Source: Phytopseudomonas dryadis
GTDB lineage: Bacteria > Pseudomonadota > Gammaproteobacteria > Pseudomonadales > Pseudomonadaceae
Reading direction: 5' to 3'
Assembly: GCF_004327355.1 (NCBI RefSeq)
Contig: NZ_QJUM01000024.1
Span: 1-64,000 of the forward strand
Length of the DNA: 64,000 nucleotides
The position numbers were made by a program, and so were the translations under genes. Each line of letters opens with the position of its first letter. Within the stretch, counting starts at the first letter, position 1. The notes beneath the pieces are model-generated. The model was not told the origin of the DNA, did not search any database, and saw nothing but the letters and a program-made list of their open reading frames with translations. Positions 1 to 8,199 of the stretch are shown here, piece after piece.

Positions 1-114
1 GCTCAAACAATGGTGGCCCGGAGCACCTGATGCTCCCTTGCTGAGGCCTGATACATAGATGCAACCGGGTTTCTCTGTTCAAAGCGGGTTGACAGGTAAA
101 GGCGAGTCCATACA

Positions 115-161
115 TAGGATGGGTGAAACCCATCAATTGTCGATGGGTTGCACCCATCCTA
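115..161. repeat. Palindromic repeat, GGATGGGTGAAACCCATC family
   Basis: Near-perfect inverted repeat built from taggatgggtgaaaccc and its reverse complement around a short AT-rich centre. A second, cleaner copy lies at 21663-21711. The rest of 1-402 holds another palindromic element (232-318) and a gene-end repeat; I see no gene there. Confidence 0.8.
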
Positions 162-231
162 CGGCCTCGTCGTGTGGATTCTCTAGCGCCTGGGCTTGCC
201 CCAACCCCGCATAAGCGGACATTGCAGTTTG

Positions 232-318
232 CGTGGAAGGGGCTTTAGCCGCGAGCTCTTCGCGCCCTTGACGGCCCAATCGCGGCTAAAGCGGATCGCC
301 GCCCGGCCCCTCCCACGA
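232..318. repeat. REP-like inverted repeat (GGGGCTTTAGCCGCGA type)
   Basis: The left arm ggaaggggctttagccgcga and the right arm tcgcggctaaag...cggcccctccc are inverted copies separated by about 40 bases. This type of extragenic palindrome is common between Pseudomonas genes. No coding signal is seen here. Confidence 0.65.
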
Positions 319-347
319 AAGCCATCACGCCCACTGTCTGCTCTCGC

Positions 348-385
348 CTTTAACTTGCAGCTTGAAGCTTGAGGCTTATGGCTGC
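348..385. repeat. Gene-end repeat (CTTGAAGCTTGAGGCTT)
   Basis: Tandem cttgaagctt-like units lie just beyond the 3' end of the antiporter gene. A close relative (gcttgaagcttgaagcttgtggctt) sits in the same position just beyond the 3' end of the hydrolase gene at 6943, so the sequence seems tied to transcript ends. Confidence 0.55.
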
Positions 386-402
386 TATCGCCTTGGTATC
401 GC

Positions 403-2043
403 TCAGCCCTTGTGCAGGCGCGCCTCGGCGTTGTCCAGGTCGCGCAGGATCTCCGCCAGCATGTCGTCGTCCAGCTGGTTCTCCTTGCGCATCCGGTACA
501 GCTCCAGGCGCTGGGTACGCAGCGCCTGCAAGCGCAGGCGATATTCCAGCTGATCGGCCTGCCGCTGATGTTCGCGCGAGGTTTCCGCGCCGCGGGTGCG
601 GGTGCGCTCGAGCAGGTCGCGGTACTCGCTCATCAACTTGGCCTTGATCTCGGCCATGGCGATGGCGCCCTCGGTATCGCTGGCCCGCTCGTCCTCGGCT
701 TCCAGGCTGCGAATGGCGGACTCCAGCACCTGCGCGCGATGGCGGTTGAGCTCCTCCTCGTGGCGCGCCACATTGTCCTGCGGCAGCAGGGGCAGAATCT
801 TCGGCAAGGCGACGCTGGCGACCAGCAGCGACAGCAGGATCACCCCGGCGGCGATCAGGATCAGCAGGTCGCGTTCGGGAAAGGCCTCGCCGCTGTTGAG
901 CAGCAGTGGCAACGACATCACACCGGCCAGGGTCACTGCGCCGCGTACACCGCCGAGGGTCAGCACCGCACTCAGGGCCAGCCGCGACTGCCCGGCGAAA
1001 CGGGTCGGCTTGCCACGCCAGCGGCGCAGCATGCCGGACGTGCGCCAGTAGCCGTATACCCAGACGAAGCGCAGCGTCATCAGTACCGCGTATACGGCCA
1101 GCACATAGGCCAGCGCCGACAGGACGAAGGTCCAGGCGTGCGCCTGCTCGCCCATGGCCGCCTTGAGGATGTCCGGCAACTGCAGGCCGAGGAGCAGGAA
1201 GATCAGGCCGTTGAAGGTGAACTCCAGCATCGCCCAGACGCTGCGATTGAGCAGGCGCGTGGTGGTCTGCCGGGGCAGCAGGTCGAGCCGGCTCTGCATC
1301 ATGCCGGCGGCCACCGCCGACAGGATCCCCGACAGGCCCAGGTCTTCGGCCGCCACATAGGCGGCGAAGGGCAACAGCAGCATCAACAGTACATGCGGTG
1401 CCGGCTCTTCCCAGCCACGGGCGATCATCCAGGCACGCATCCGGCCCAGCAGGTAGCTCAGGCTCATGCCCACCAGCAGGCCGCCGACGGCCACCAGCAC
1501 GAACTGCAGGCCGGCGTCGCTCAGCGAGAACACCCCGGTCAGGGTCGCCGCCACGGCGAACTTGAAGGCCACCAGGCCCGAGGCGTCGTTCATCAGCGCC
1601 TCGCCCTGCAACAGATTGTTCAGGGTGCTCGGCAGGCGGCCATGGGCGATCGCGGAAACGGCCACCGCATCGGTCGGCGACAGTACCGCGGCGAGGGCGA
1701 AGCAGGCCGCCAGCGGTACCTGGGGCAGCAGCCAGTGAATGAAATAACCGGCCCCGAGAATGGTGAAGAACACCAGGGCGAAAGCCAGCAACAGGATCGG
1801 CGTGCGCAGCTTGCGGAACTGCCCCTTGGGCATGCGCCAGCCGTCGACGAACAACAGTGGCGGGATGAACAGCAGCAGGAACAACTCGGGATCGAGGCGC
1901 ACATGCAGCCCCAGCACCGGGATCGCCAGCAGCGCGCCGATGAGGATCTGCAGGATCGGCAGCGGCAGGGGGATGAACTGGGCAGTGATGCGGGTACCGC
2001 TCACCACCAGCAACATGATCAGGATGGTGTAGAGAAGCTGCAT
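403..2043 (-). CDS. Na+/H+ antiporter, CPA1 (NhaP-like) family
   Basis: This is an inner-membrane monovalent cation/proton exchanger of about 546 residues. Roughly the first 420 residues are a run of hydrophobic helices. The CPA1 signatures are visible: SPTDAVAV (PTD at about 123-125), the ion-binding pair NDASG (about 152-153) and GGVRGAVTLAG near residue 375. The last 120 residues are charged and heptad-rich, a cytosolic coiled-coil tail. An in-frame ATG 42 bases upstream exists, but MQLLYTILIM starts directly with the first helix, so I chose 2043; no strong ribosome site is seen for either start. It is transcribed alone. Ions and pH range cannot be read from the sequence. Confidence 0.9.
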   Translation of the reverse strand: MQLLYTILIMLLVVSGTRITAQFIPLPLPILQILIGALLAIPVLGLHVRLDPELFLLLFIPPLLFVDGWRMPKGQFRKLRTPILLLAFALVFFTILGAGYFIHWLLPQVPLAACFALAAVLSPTDAVAVSAIAHGRLPSTLNNLLQGEALMNDASGLVAFKFAVAATLTGVFSLSDAGLQFVLVAVGGLLVGMSLSYLLGRMRAWMIARGWEEPAPHVLLMLLLPFAAYVAAEDLGLSGILSAVAAGMMQSRLDLLPRQTTTRLLNRSVWAMLEFTFNGLIFLLLGLQLPDILKAAMGEQAHAWTFVLSALAYVLAVYAVLMTLRFVWVYGYWRTSGMLRRWRGKPTRFAGQSRLALSAVLTLGGVRGAVTLAGVMSLPLLLNSGEAFPERDLLILIAAGVILLSLLVASVALPKILPLLPQDNVARHEEELNRHRAQVLESAIRSLEAEDERASDTEGAIAMAEIKAKLMSEYRDLLERTRTRGAETSREHQRQADQLEYRLRLQALRTQRLELYRMRKENQLDDDMLAEILRDLDNAEARLHKG

Positions 2044-2126
2044 GGGCGCAAACGACCGACTGGAGGACAAGCGAGAGGGCCCCATTCTAGCCAGCTCCGG
2101 GACGCGTGCGTAGAGCAGGCCTCGAT

Positions 2127-2160
2127 AAAAGCGCTGGAGGCTGGAAGGCTGGACGAAAAG
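2127..2160. repeat. Dispersed repeat, AAAAGCGCT(A/G)GAGGCTG family, copy 1
   Basis: Begins aaaagcgctggaggctgg and continues to ggctggacgaaaag. The same words occur at 4369-4440 and, inverted, at 21714-21782. Confidence 0.6.
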
Positions 2161-2600
2161 TCCACTTCTTGCCCACGCACGTACGTTGGCCGAACAACAG
2201 TTGCCTTCATAGCCCGCGCTCCCGTCTCAGCTCATCGTCGAACGCCTGCGCTGCCGCTGCACACGCATCAGCACCGACCGGAGCCCGCTCTATCAGCACG
2301 GCCTGCCCTCGGCCTCTGGCTCCAACTCCAGACGCAGTTGGGCCACGCGCGCATTCTGCTCGCCAACCCTGGGCTCCAGGCTCGCCCGCGTCGCCCGGCA
2401 CCCATCGCGCTCGCCCGCGCGCTCCTGGCTGGCGGCACCTCGGCCCTTGCGGAATCGATGCTGTGGATTTCAGGGCAGCGCTCGCTTCCTGCGCTTCTCT
2501 TCGATCCTCTGGCGAACCAGGCCTCGGTCGCTTCGTGCTTTTCCCTGATAGGCGCCTTGGCGCCAGGGACAGGCTTTCGACGGGTGGGAACCTAGCCCAC
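2161..2600. other. Stretch without a recognisable gene
   Basis: Between the antiporter and its duplicated fragment no intact gene is convincing. One minus-strand frame here has charged, Leu/Arg-rich pieces (LEPRVGEQNARVAQLRLELE) broken by stop codons, possibly a decayed reading frame, but I cannot name a family. Confidence 0.35.
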
Positions 2601-2704
2601 AGCGCGCCGATGAGGATCGGCAGCGGCAGGGGAAGGAACCGGGCGGTGATGCGGGTACCGCTCACCACCAGCAACATGACCAGGATGGTGTAGAGAAGCT
2701 GCCT
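2601..2704 (-). pseudogene. Truncated duplicate of the antiporter 5' end
   Basis: This stretch repeats bases 1931-2042, the first ~37 codons of the neighbouring antiporter, in the same orientation. The reading is QLLYTILVMLLVVSGTRIT followed by LPLPLPILIGAL. It carries scattered substitutions, an internal deletion of nine bases (one of two tandem ATCCT-type words) and no ATG at the original start. After IGAL the similarity ends and the frame continues into unrelated sequence. It is a remnant of a tandem duplication rather than a working gene. Confidence 0.8.
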
Positions 2705-2938
2705 GACGGGGACATTCCTGCAGGGAAGCGGAAGGCATCGCCACAGGACCTCCGGTGGCTCGCCCATTCTAGCGCCCTGGACGCCGGTTGCAGAGGACGA
2801 AGCACGGCACGGCGCCCGGTAGGCATCACCGCGTTATACCGTAACGCGCAAAATGGATCGACGTGGCATAATCCACGCCTCGGCTTTCACAGGATATGGG
2901 AGAGGATTCGGCCAGCCGGATCCTTCAGGAGTGAATCA

Positions 2939-3286
2939 ATGAGTTACGTGCTGTACGGGATCAAGGCCTGCGACACCATGAAGAAAGCCCGCACCTGGCT
3001 CGACGAGCAGGGCGTCGACTACCGTTTCCACGACTACAAGACCGCCGGCATCGATCGCGGCAACCTGGACAGGTGGTGCGACGAGCACGGCTGGGAAACC
3101 ATCCTCAACCGCGCCGGCACCACCTTTCGCAAGCTCGACGATGCCCAGAAGGCCGATCTCGACCAGCACAAGGCCATCGAACTGATGCTGGCCCAGCCAT
3201 CGATGATCAAGCGGCCGGTACTGGATCTGGGCAATCGCACCCTGGTCGGCTTCAAAGCCGAGCGCTACGCCGCCGAACTGGCCTGA
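2939..3286 (+). CDS. ArsC/Spx-family thioredoxin-fold reductase (YffB-like)
   Basis: A 115-residue protein with the arsenate reductase/Spx fold. The N-terminal YGIKACDTMKKA carries the single active-site type Cys (about residue 11). The motif MIKRPVLD and a final GF(K)AERY segment are typical of the ArsC-like YffB group, whose function is poorly defined; real arsenate reduction is not implied. An AGGAG ribosome site lies eight bases before the ATG. The gene ends 39 bases before dapD in the same direction, so the two are probably co-transcribed, an arrangement common in pseudomonads. Confidence 0.85.
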   Translation: MSYVLYGIKACDTMKKARTWLDEQGVDYRFHDYKTAGIDRGNLDRWCDEHGWETILNRAGTTFRKLDDAQKADLDQHKAIELMLAQPSMIKRPVLDLGNRTLVGFKAERYAAELA

Positions 3287-3325
3287 TACCGTCATCCCCA
3301 TCGAATTCGCTGCAAGGAAAACACC

Positions 3326-4360
3326 ATGACCACCACTCTGTTCAGCCTGGCCTTCGGTGTCGGCACGCAAAACCGCCAGAACACCTGGCTGGAAGTGTTC
3401 TACGCCCAACCGCTGCTGCATCCGTCCGCCGAACTGGCGGCCAGGGTCGCCGAAAAACTCGGCTACGACGGCGGCAACCAGGCCATCACCTTCACCACCC
3501 AGCAGGCCGGCGAACTGGCCGAAGCCCTCAAGGGGCTCGACGCCGCCCAGGCCGCCCTGCTGACCCGCCTGGCGGAGAGCCACCAGCCCCTGGTCGCCAC
3601 CTTCCTCGCCGAAGATGCCGCCCTGACCAGCACCCCCGAGGCCTACCTCAAGCTGCACCTGCTGTCCCACCGCCTGGTCAAGCCGCACGGCCTGAACCTG
3701 GCCGGCATCTTCCCGCTGTTGCCCAACGTCGCCTGGACCAGCCAGGGTGCGGTGGACCTGGCCGAACTGGCCGAGCGCCAGCTGGAAGCGCGCCTCAAGG
3801 GCGAATTGCTGGAAGTCTTCTCGGTGGACAAGTTCCCGAAAATGACCGACTACGTGGTGCCGGCCGGCGTCCGTATCGCCGACAGCGCCCGCATCCGCCT
3901 GGGCGCCTATATCGGTGAAGGCACCACGGTCATGCACGAAGGTTTCGTCAATTTCAACGCCGGTACCGCCGGCCCCGGCATGATCGAAGGCCGTGTCTCG
4001 GCTGGGGTGTTCGTCGGCAAGGGCTCGGACCTCGGCGGCGGCTGCTCGACCATGGGCACCCTCTCCGGTGGCGGCAACATCGTCATCTCCGTGGGCGAAG
4101 GCTGCCTGATCGGCGCCAATGCCGGTATCGGCATCCCGTTGGGCGATCGCAACACCGTGGAATCGGGCCTGTACCTGACCGCCGGCACCAAGGTGGCGCT
4201 GCTCGACAGCGACGACCGCCTGGTCAAGGTGGTCAAGGCCCGCGAGCTGGCCGGCCAGGCCGACCTGCTGTTCCGCCGCAACTCGCAGAGCGGCGCCGTG
4301 GAGTGCAAGACCCACAAGTCGGCCATCGAGCTGAACGAAGCCCTGCACGCCCACAACTAA
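3326..4360 (+). CDS. dapD: 2,3,4,5-tetrahydropyridine-2,6-dicarboxylate N-succinyltransferase
   Basis: Transfers succinyl from succinyl-CoA to tetrahydrodipicolinate in the succinylase branch of lysine and meso-diaminopimelate synthesis. The 344-residue length matches the long Pseudomonas/actinobacterial-type DapD rather than the ~274-residue E. coli form. Residues 180-290 show the hexapeptide repeats of a left-handed beta-helix (RIRLGAYIGEGT, GTLSGGGNIVISVGEGCLIGANAGIGIPLG). An AAGGA ribosome site precedes the ATG. dapE, three steps later in the pathway via dapC, lies at 12084 in this window. Confidence 0.95.
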   Translation: MTTTLFSLAFGVGTQNRQNTWLEVFYAQPLLHPSAELAARVAEKLGYDGGNQAITFTTQQAGELAEALKGLDAAQAALLTRLAESHQPLVATFLAEDAALTSTPEAYLKLHLLSHRLVKPHGLNLAGIFPLLPNVAWTSQGAVDLAELAERQLEARLKGELLEVFSVDKFPKMTDYVVPAGVRIADSARIRLGAYIGEGTTVMHEGFVNFNAGTAGPGMIEGRVSAGVFVGKGSDLGGGCSTMGTLSGGGNIVISVGEGCLIGANAGIGIPLGDRNTVESGLYLTAGTKVALLDSDDRLVKVVKARELAGQADLLFRRNSQSGAVECKTHKSAIELNEALHAHN

Positions 4361-4368
4361 ACACCGAA

Positions 4369-4440
4369 AAAGCGCTAGAGGCTGAACGCTGAACGTGAAA
4401 GCAACATTTTCGTCCAGCCTCCAGCCTCCAGCCAGGTCTC
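4369..4440. repeat. Dispersed repeat / gene-end hairpin, copy 2
   Basis: Starts aaaaagcgctagaggctgaacg and ends tccagcctccagcctccagcc, so the two ends are imperfect inverted repeats able to fold after dapD. Related copies are at 2127-2160 and 21714-21782 (inverted). It may act as a transcription end for dapD. Confidence 0.55.
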
Positions 4441-4456
4441 ATACCGGTTCAGCTGC

Positions 4457-5662
4457 ATGTCACTGATCTCTCCCTGGCGCGCCGATTTCCCCGGCATTCG
4501 GGCCCTCGCGGCCGAAGGCCAGACCTATCTGGACAGCGCCGCCACCGCGCAGAAGCCCCAGGCGGTGCTGGATGCCCTGCTGGCTTACTACGCCCACGGC
4601 GCGGCCAATGTGCACCGTGCTCAGCATGTTCCCGGCGAGCGGGCGACCCGCGCCTTCGAAGAGACCCGGCACCAGGCGGCACGCTGGCTCAACGCTGCCA
4701 GCGCCGAGGAAATCGTCTTCACCCGTGGCGCCACCGAATCCCTCAACCTGCTCGCCTATGGCCTGGAACACCTGTTCACGGCGGGCGAGCAGATCGTCGT
4801 CAGCGCCGCCGAGCACCACGCCAACCTGCTGCCCTGGCAGCAACTGGCGCAGCGCAAGGGGCTCGAGCTGGTGGTCCTGCCGCTGACCCGGCAGGGTGAT
4901 ATCGACGTAGCACAGGCGAGCACACTGATCGGTCCGCGCACCCGGCTGCTCGCGGTAAGCCAGTTGTCCAACGTGCTGGGGCGCTGGCAGGCGCTGGATC
5001 GGCTGATCCCCCTGGCCCGCGCCCAGGGCGCCCTGACCGTGGTGGATGGCGCCCAGGGCGCCGTGCATGGCCGTCACGACGTGCAGGCGCTGGGCTGCGA
5101 CTTCTACACCTGCTCCAGTCACAAACTGTACGGCCCCGATGGCGTGGGCCTGCTCTACGGCAACCGCAGCGCCCTGCAGAACCTGCGGCCCTGGCAATTC
5201 GGCGGCGAAATGGTCCAGCAGGCGGATTACCACGCCGCGACCTGGCGTAGCGCGCCGCTGGGCCTGGAAGCCGGCACGCCAGCGGTGTCCGGCGTGATCG
5301 TCCTTGGCGCGACCCTGACCTACCTCGACAGCCTGGACGCCAGCGCAATTGGCGCCCATGAAGCCGCCCTGCACCGGCTGCTGCTGGCCGGCCTGCAACG
5401 CCGCGAGGGCGTACGCCTGCTCGGCGAACCGCAGACGGCTCTGGCCTGCTTCACCGTCGAGGGCGTGCACAGCGGCGACCTCGCCCACCTGCTGAGCGAG
5501 CAGGGCATCGCCGTACGCGCCGGGCATCACTGTGCGATGCCGCTGTTGCAACGCCTCGGGGTCAGCGGGGCGATTCGCGTATCCCTGGGCCTGTACAACG
5601 ACGAGGCCGATCTGCAGCGCCTGTTCGACGCCCTGGACAAGGGCCTGGAGTTGCTTCGGTGA
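4457..5662 (+). CDS. csdA: Cysteine desulfurase, SufS/CsdA class
   Basis: A PLP enzyme that takes sulfur from L-cysteine as a protein persulfide and releases alanine. The 401-residue protein has the PLP lysine in SSHKLYGPDG (Lys223) and the persulfide cysteine in AGHHCAMP (Cys359), the group II arrangement. The stop codon overlaps the GTG start of the next gene, a SufE-type acceptor, which marks this as the CsdA/CsdE pair rather than a full suf operon; no scaffold genes are nearby. tcdA, whose product works with the Csd pair in E. coli, lies 3 kb downstream on the other strand. Confidence 0.9.
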   Translation: MSLISPWRADFPGIRALAAEGQTYLDSAATAQKPQAVLDALLAYYAHGAANVHRAQHVPGERATRAFEETRHQAARWLNAASAEEIVFTRGATESLNLLAYGLEHLFTAGEQIVVSAAEHHANLLPWQQLAQRKGLELVVLPLTRQGDIDVAQASTLIGPRTRLLAVSQLSNVLGRWQALDRLIPLARAQGALTVVDGAQGAVHGRHDVQALGCDFYTCSSHKLYGPDGVGLLYGNRSALQNLRPWQFGGEMVQQADYHAATWRSAPLGLEAGTPAVSGVIVLGATLTYLDSLDASAIGAHEAALHRLLLAGLQRREGVRLLGEPQTALACFTVEGVHSGDLAHLLSEQGIAVRAGHHCAMPLLQRLGVSGAIRVSLGLYNDEADLQRLFDALDKGLELLR

Positions 5663-6063
5663 ACCTCCCCGCCAGCGCCCGCGAGGCGCTCGAGGCGTTC
5701 TCCGCCTGCCCCGGCTGGGAGCAGCGGGCGCGCCTGCTGATGCACTGGGGCGAGCGCCTGGAACCACTGGACGCCCGCCACGAAGCCGATCGCGTGTCGG
5801 GTTGCGAAAGCCAGGTCTGGCTGGTCGGCGAACGACGGGATGGCGCCTGGCACTTTCGCGCCAGCAGCGATGCCCGCCTGATTCGTGGCCTGCTCGCCGT
5901 GTTGCTGGCCCGGGTCAACGGCCTGAGCGCCGAGCAACTGGCCACCCTCGATTTGCCGGACTGGTTCGCCCAGCTCGGCCTGTCGCGCCAACTGTCGCCG
6001 TCACGCGCCAATGGCATGAACGCGGTACTGCAGCGGATGCGCCAGTTGCTCGCCACCGGCTAG
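5659..6063 (+). CDS. csdE: Cysteine desulfurase sulfur acceptor, SufE/CsdE family
   Basis: A 134-residue SufE-fold protein that accepts persulfide sulfur from CsdA. The acceptor cysteine sits in RVSGCESQVWL (Cys49). Translation starts at GTG, whose last bases form the TGA of csdA (GTGA overlap), so the pair is translationally coupled. The family then passes sulfur to other partners. Confidence 0.9.
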   Translation: MNLPASAREALEAFSACPGWEQRARLLMHWGERLEPLDARHEADRVSGCESQVWLVGERRDGAWHFRASSDARLIRGLLAVLLARVNGLSAEQLATLDLPDWFAQLGLSRQLSPSRANGMNAVLQRMRQLLATG

Positions 6064-6093
6064 TGTCGTGTCAAGCATGAAATGTCGGACTCC

Positions 6094-6249
6094 CGTAGAT
6101 ACCGTCTTGACCCCTGGTCTGCAAGAGCCCATTCGGAATCAGGGTTCGCCAGTAGGCGCGTCGACCCCGGCGCGAGGCGATGGCGGCCATGCGGCATAAA
6201 TTGCGCTATGGCCACGATTCGCCGCGAGGGCGCGGCTCCTACGCGAATG
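6094..6249. repeat. Left arm of a ~155-bp imperfect inverted repeat (REP-like)
   Basis: This arm is matched by the reverse complement of 6718-6873 at roughly 80-85% by eye. Shared landmarks are gtagataccgtcttga, tgcaagagccc, cagtaggcgcgtcgac and gccacgattcgccgcgag. The arms enclose an IS110-type remnant and another palindrome. Confidence 0.8.
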
Positions 6250-6343
6250 TGACCATGCTGCGCGCAGATACCGCGCGACCAACATTTGATCTGTGTCGCG
6301 ACACTAGTACCGCAGCGCAGATCAAATACCGTACCCGAGCGAA

Positions 6344-6481
6344 CCGGCTGAGGGGTTACGGGCAAAAGGCAAGACCGGCAAACAGATCGTCTGCGCGGCC
6401 ATGCGCAAGTTACTGTGCATCGCTTATGGGGTGCTGAAATCTGGCAAGCCGTTCAACCCTGAACTCGCCCTTGCGAAGTGA
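6344..6481 (+). pseudogene. C-terminal remnant of an IS110-family transposase
   Basis: In the frame ending at the TGA at 6479-6481 the translation runs GLRAKGKTGKQIVCAA, then MRKLLCIAYGVLKSGKPF and NPELALAK. This is the conserved tail of IS110/IS116/IS902 transposases. The catalytic DEDD region and the serine domain are absent, so only the last ~45 codons survive. The short word ggttcaagacggtatct follows the stop and recurs at 6854-6870. Confidence 0.8.
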
Positions 6482-6516
6482 GGTTCAAGACGGTATCTGC
6501 AGGGTACGACTTGCCC

Positions 6517-6594
6517 CGTAGCCTGGCGTTGAGCGCAGCGATACCCAGGGTGGGCTTTCCCGGGTGTCGCTGCGCTCGACCCGGGCTACGCAAG
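6517..6594. repeat. Long palindromic repeat (GTAGCCTGGCGTTGAGCG family), copy 1
   Basis: The arm ccgtagcctggcgttgagcgcagcgatacccagg is mirrored by gtcgctgcgctcgacccgggctac. Other copies are at 11903-11976 and 14466-14554. Confidence 0.8.
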
Positions 6595-6717
6595 GCGAAG
6601 TCGTTCGCCTCGCAGCATGGCAATGGTGATTGCGTAGCCTGTCGAGACATTCGACGGATTACGCCTGCGGCTAATGCGCCCTACACGGAATTCAGCACTA
6701 AGCGCGCAGAAGTTGCC

Positions 6718-6873
6718 GCATTTGCGTAGGAGCCGCGACCTCGCGGCGAATCGTGGCCATACCGCGATTTTGCGGCGTGGCCGCCATCGCATCGCGCCGG
6801 GGTCGACGCGCCTACTGGCCAACCCTGACGGCGAGCGGGCTCTTGCAGGCTAAGGTTCAAGACGGTATCTACG
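6718..6873. repeat. Right arm of the ~155-bp inverted repeat
   Basis: Reverse complement partner of 6094-6249. It ends with a gene-end type repeat region (6900-6942, gcttgaagcttgaagcttgtggctt) just before the 3' end of the next gene. The whole 6064-6942 interval holds repeats and the IS remnant but no intact gene. Confidence 0.8.
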
Positions 6874-6942
6874 ACCTCGCCGCCGGCGGTTAAAAGCGGC
6901 TCACGCTTTTGCTTCTGGCTTGAAGCTTGAAGCTTGTGGCTT

Positions 6943-8115
6943 CTATTCCGGCGTATGATTCTTCGCCTCCAGCCGGGCGCTTGGCGCCAGCCAGCGATTG
7001 GCGTCCCACTCCAGCCAGGTACGGGCCTCGCCGCTCGCCTGCACATGGGTATCGAGGAAGGCCACGCTGACCGCACGCAGTGCCGCGGCCTGGCGTGGAT
7101 CGACTGCGGCTTCGCCGCCGCGCCCGTAACCGGCGCGGTCGCCACCCGCATCGCCGCGACGCCCGTCGGGACCACCTGGCCCACCCGCTCCAGCCTGGCC
7201 GCCGCCCATCCCCGGGCCAGCGGAACCGCCTGGCGCACCACCACCCTCGGGTCGCCCACGCGGTTTGTCGCCTTCGGCCCTGCCACCCCCGCCAGGGCCG
7301 GCGGCGAAAGCACCGCCCAACTGGGCATGGCTCATGCGGTCCAGCAGCAACTGGTAGCTGCCGGCGGCCTCGAGGTGTTGCCAGAACAATTGATGGCGCT
7401 GCGCGGGTGTCACCCAGTTGAACGGATCCTCATCGGCTTGACCGGTGGCGCTCAACAGCGGAATCGAGATGCGCTGCGCCACCTCCGGCGCAGGCGCGTA
7501 GGGGCTGAGCAGGATCGCCGCGCGCGGTGTCCAGCCGTGCTGGCCGTCGAGCAGCGCGGTCGCCGTCTGGGTACCCAGGTCGAAGCCCGCCACCGCCTGG
7601 CGCGTCCAGTCGATGCGGGCGAAATCGCCGTCACCGGCCTCAGCGCGCTGGCGTGCTTCCTGCAGCACCTGCCCGAGCTGCCGTAGCCGCCGCTGCAACG
7701 CCTCGTCCGCGTAGGCACGCTGGGCGATGGCGTGGAAGACCCCGGCCTGGGCTTCCTGGCTGGCATAGATGCCACGACCGTGACGCTGCGGCTGCACCGC
7801 CAGCACGGCATAGCCCGCCTCGGCCCAGGCCCGCCGCCAGGGTTCGGCGGCGCCGCTGCCTTCCCCCAGACCGGGCAGATAGAGGATCACCGGCAGTGCA
7901 CTGCCCGTCTGCGGTGCCAGCCAGTCCACCTCCAGCACCTCGCCATCAAGCGTCCACTCGGCATGCCAGCCCTGTACTGGCACGCGCAGCGGCTGATAGG
8001 CACCGGCCATGAACTGATCGATACGGCTGTCGGGCGAAGCGGGCGCCTCAGGGTGCTGGGCGCAGGCGCTCAGCAGCAGGGCTGCCGCCAGCCAGGGCAA
8101 AGGTCGCAAGATCAT
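6943..8115 (-). CDS. Putative alpha/beta-hydrolase lipoprotein with Gly-rich insert
   Basis: A 390-residue predicted outer-envelope lipoprotein. MILRPLPWLAAALLLSAC is a lipoprotein signal with lipobox LSAC; I chose the ATG at 8115 because it begins this signal. The body resembles dienelactone-hydrolase-like alpha/beta-hydrolases: ILYLPGLGEG near the oxyanion position, an elbow-like AGFDLGTQTA at about residue 178, and a candidate catalytic His in MSHAQLGG. The elbow has Asp where Ser is usual (GFDLG instead of GxSxG). Residues ~275-345 are a Gly/Arg/Pro-rich low-complexity segment. The substrate is unknown. Confidence 0.7.
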   Translation of the reverse strand: MILRPLPWLAAALLLSACAQHPEAPASPDSRIDQFMAGAYQPLRVPVQGWHAEWTLDGEVLEVDWLAPQTGSALPVILYLPGLGEGSGAAEPWRRAWAEAGYAVLAVQPQRHGRGIYASQEAQAGVFHAIAQRAYADEALQRRLRQLGQVLQEARQRAEAGDGDFARIDWTRQAVAGFDLGTQTATALLDGQHGWTPRAAILLSPYAPAPEVAQRISIPLLSATGQADEDPFNWVTPAQRHQLFWQHLEAAGSYQLLLDRMSHAQLGGAFAAGPGGGGRAEGDKPRGRPEGGGAPGGSAGPGMGGGQAGAGGPGGPDGRRGDAGGDRAGYGRGGEAAVDPRQAAALRAVSVAFLDTHVQASGEARTWLEWDANRWLAPSARLEAKNHTPE

Positions 8116-8199
8116 GCAGTCATCCTCGGAAACGAACCGGGATGCTAGCAAGCCATCGGGCCGGCGACGGTCAGCGCCAGGTAATGAAAAGGTAAAGGA

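Noticed and set aside
412..2595. Long plus-strand open frame opposite the antiporter
   Set aside because: It mirrors the codon pattern of the antiporter gene and is Gln/His/Arg-rich, as expected for an antisense shadow in high-GC DNA.
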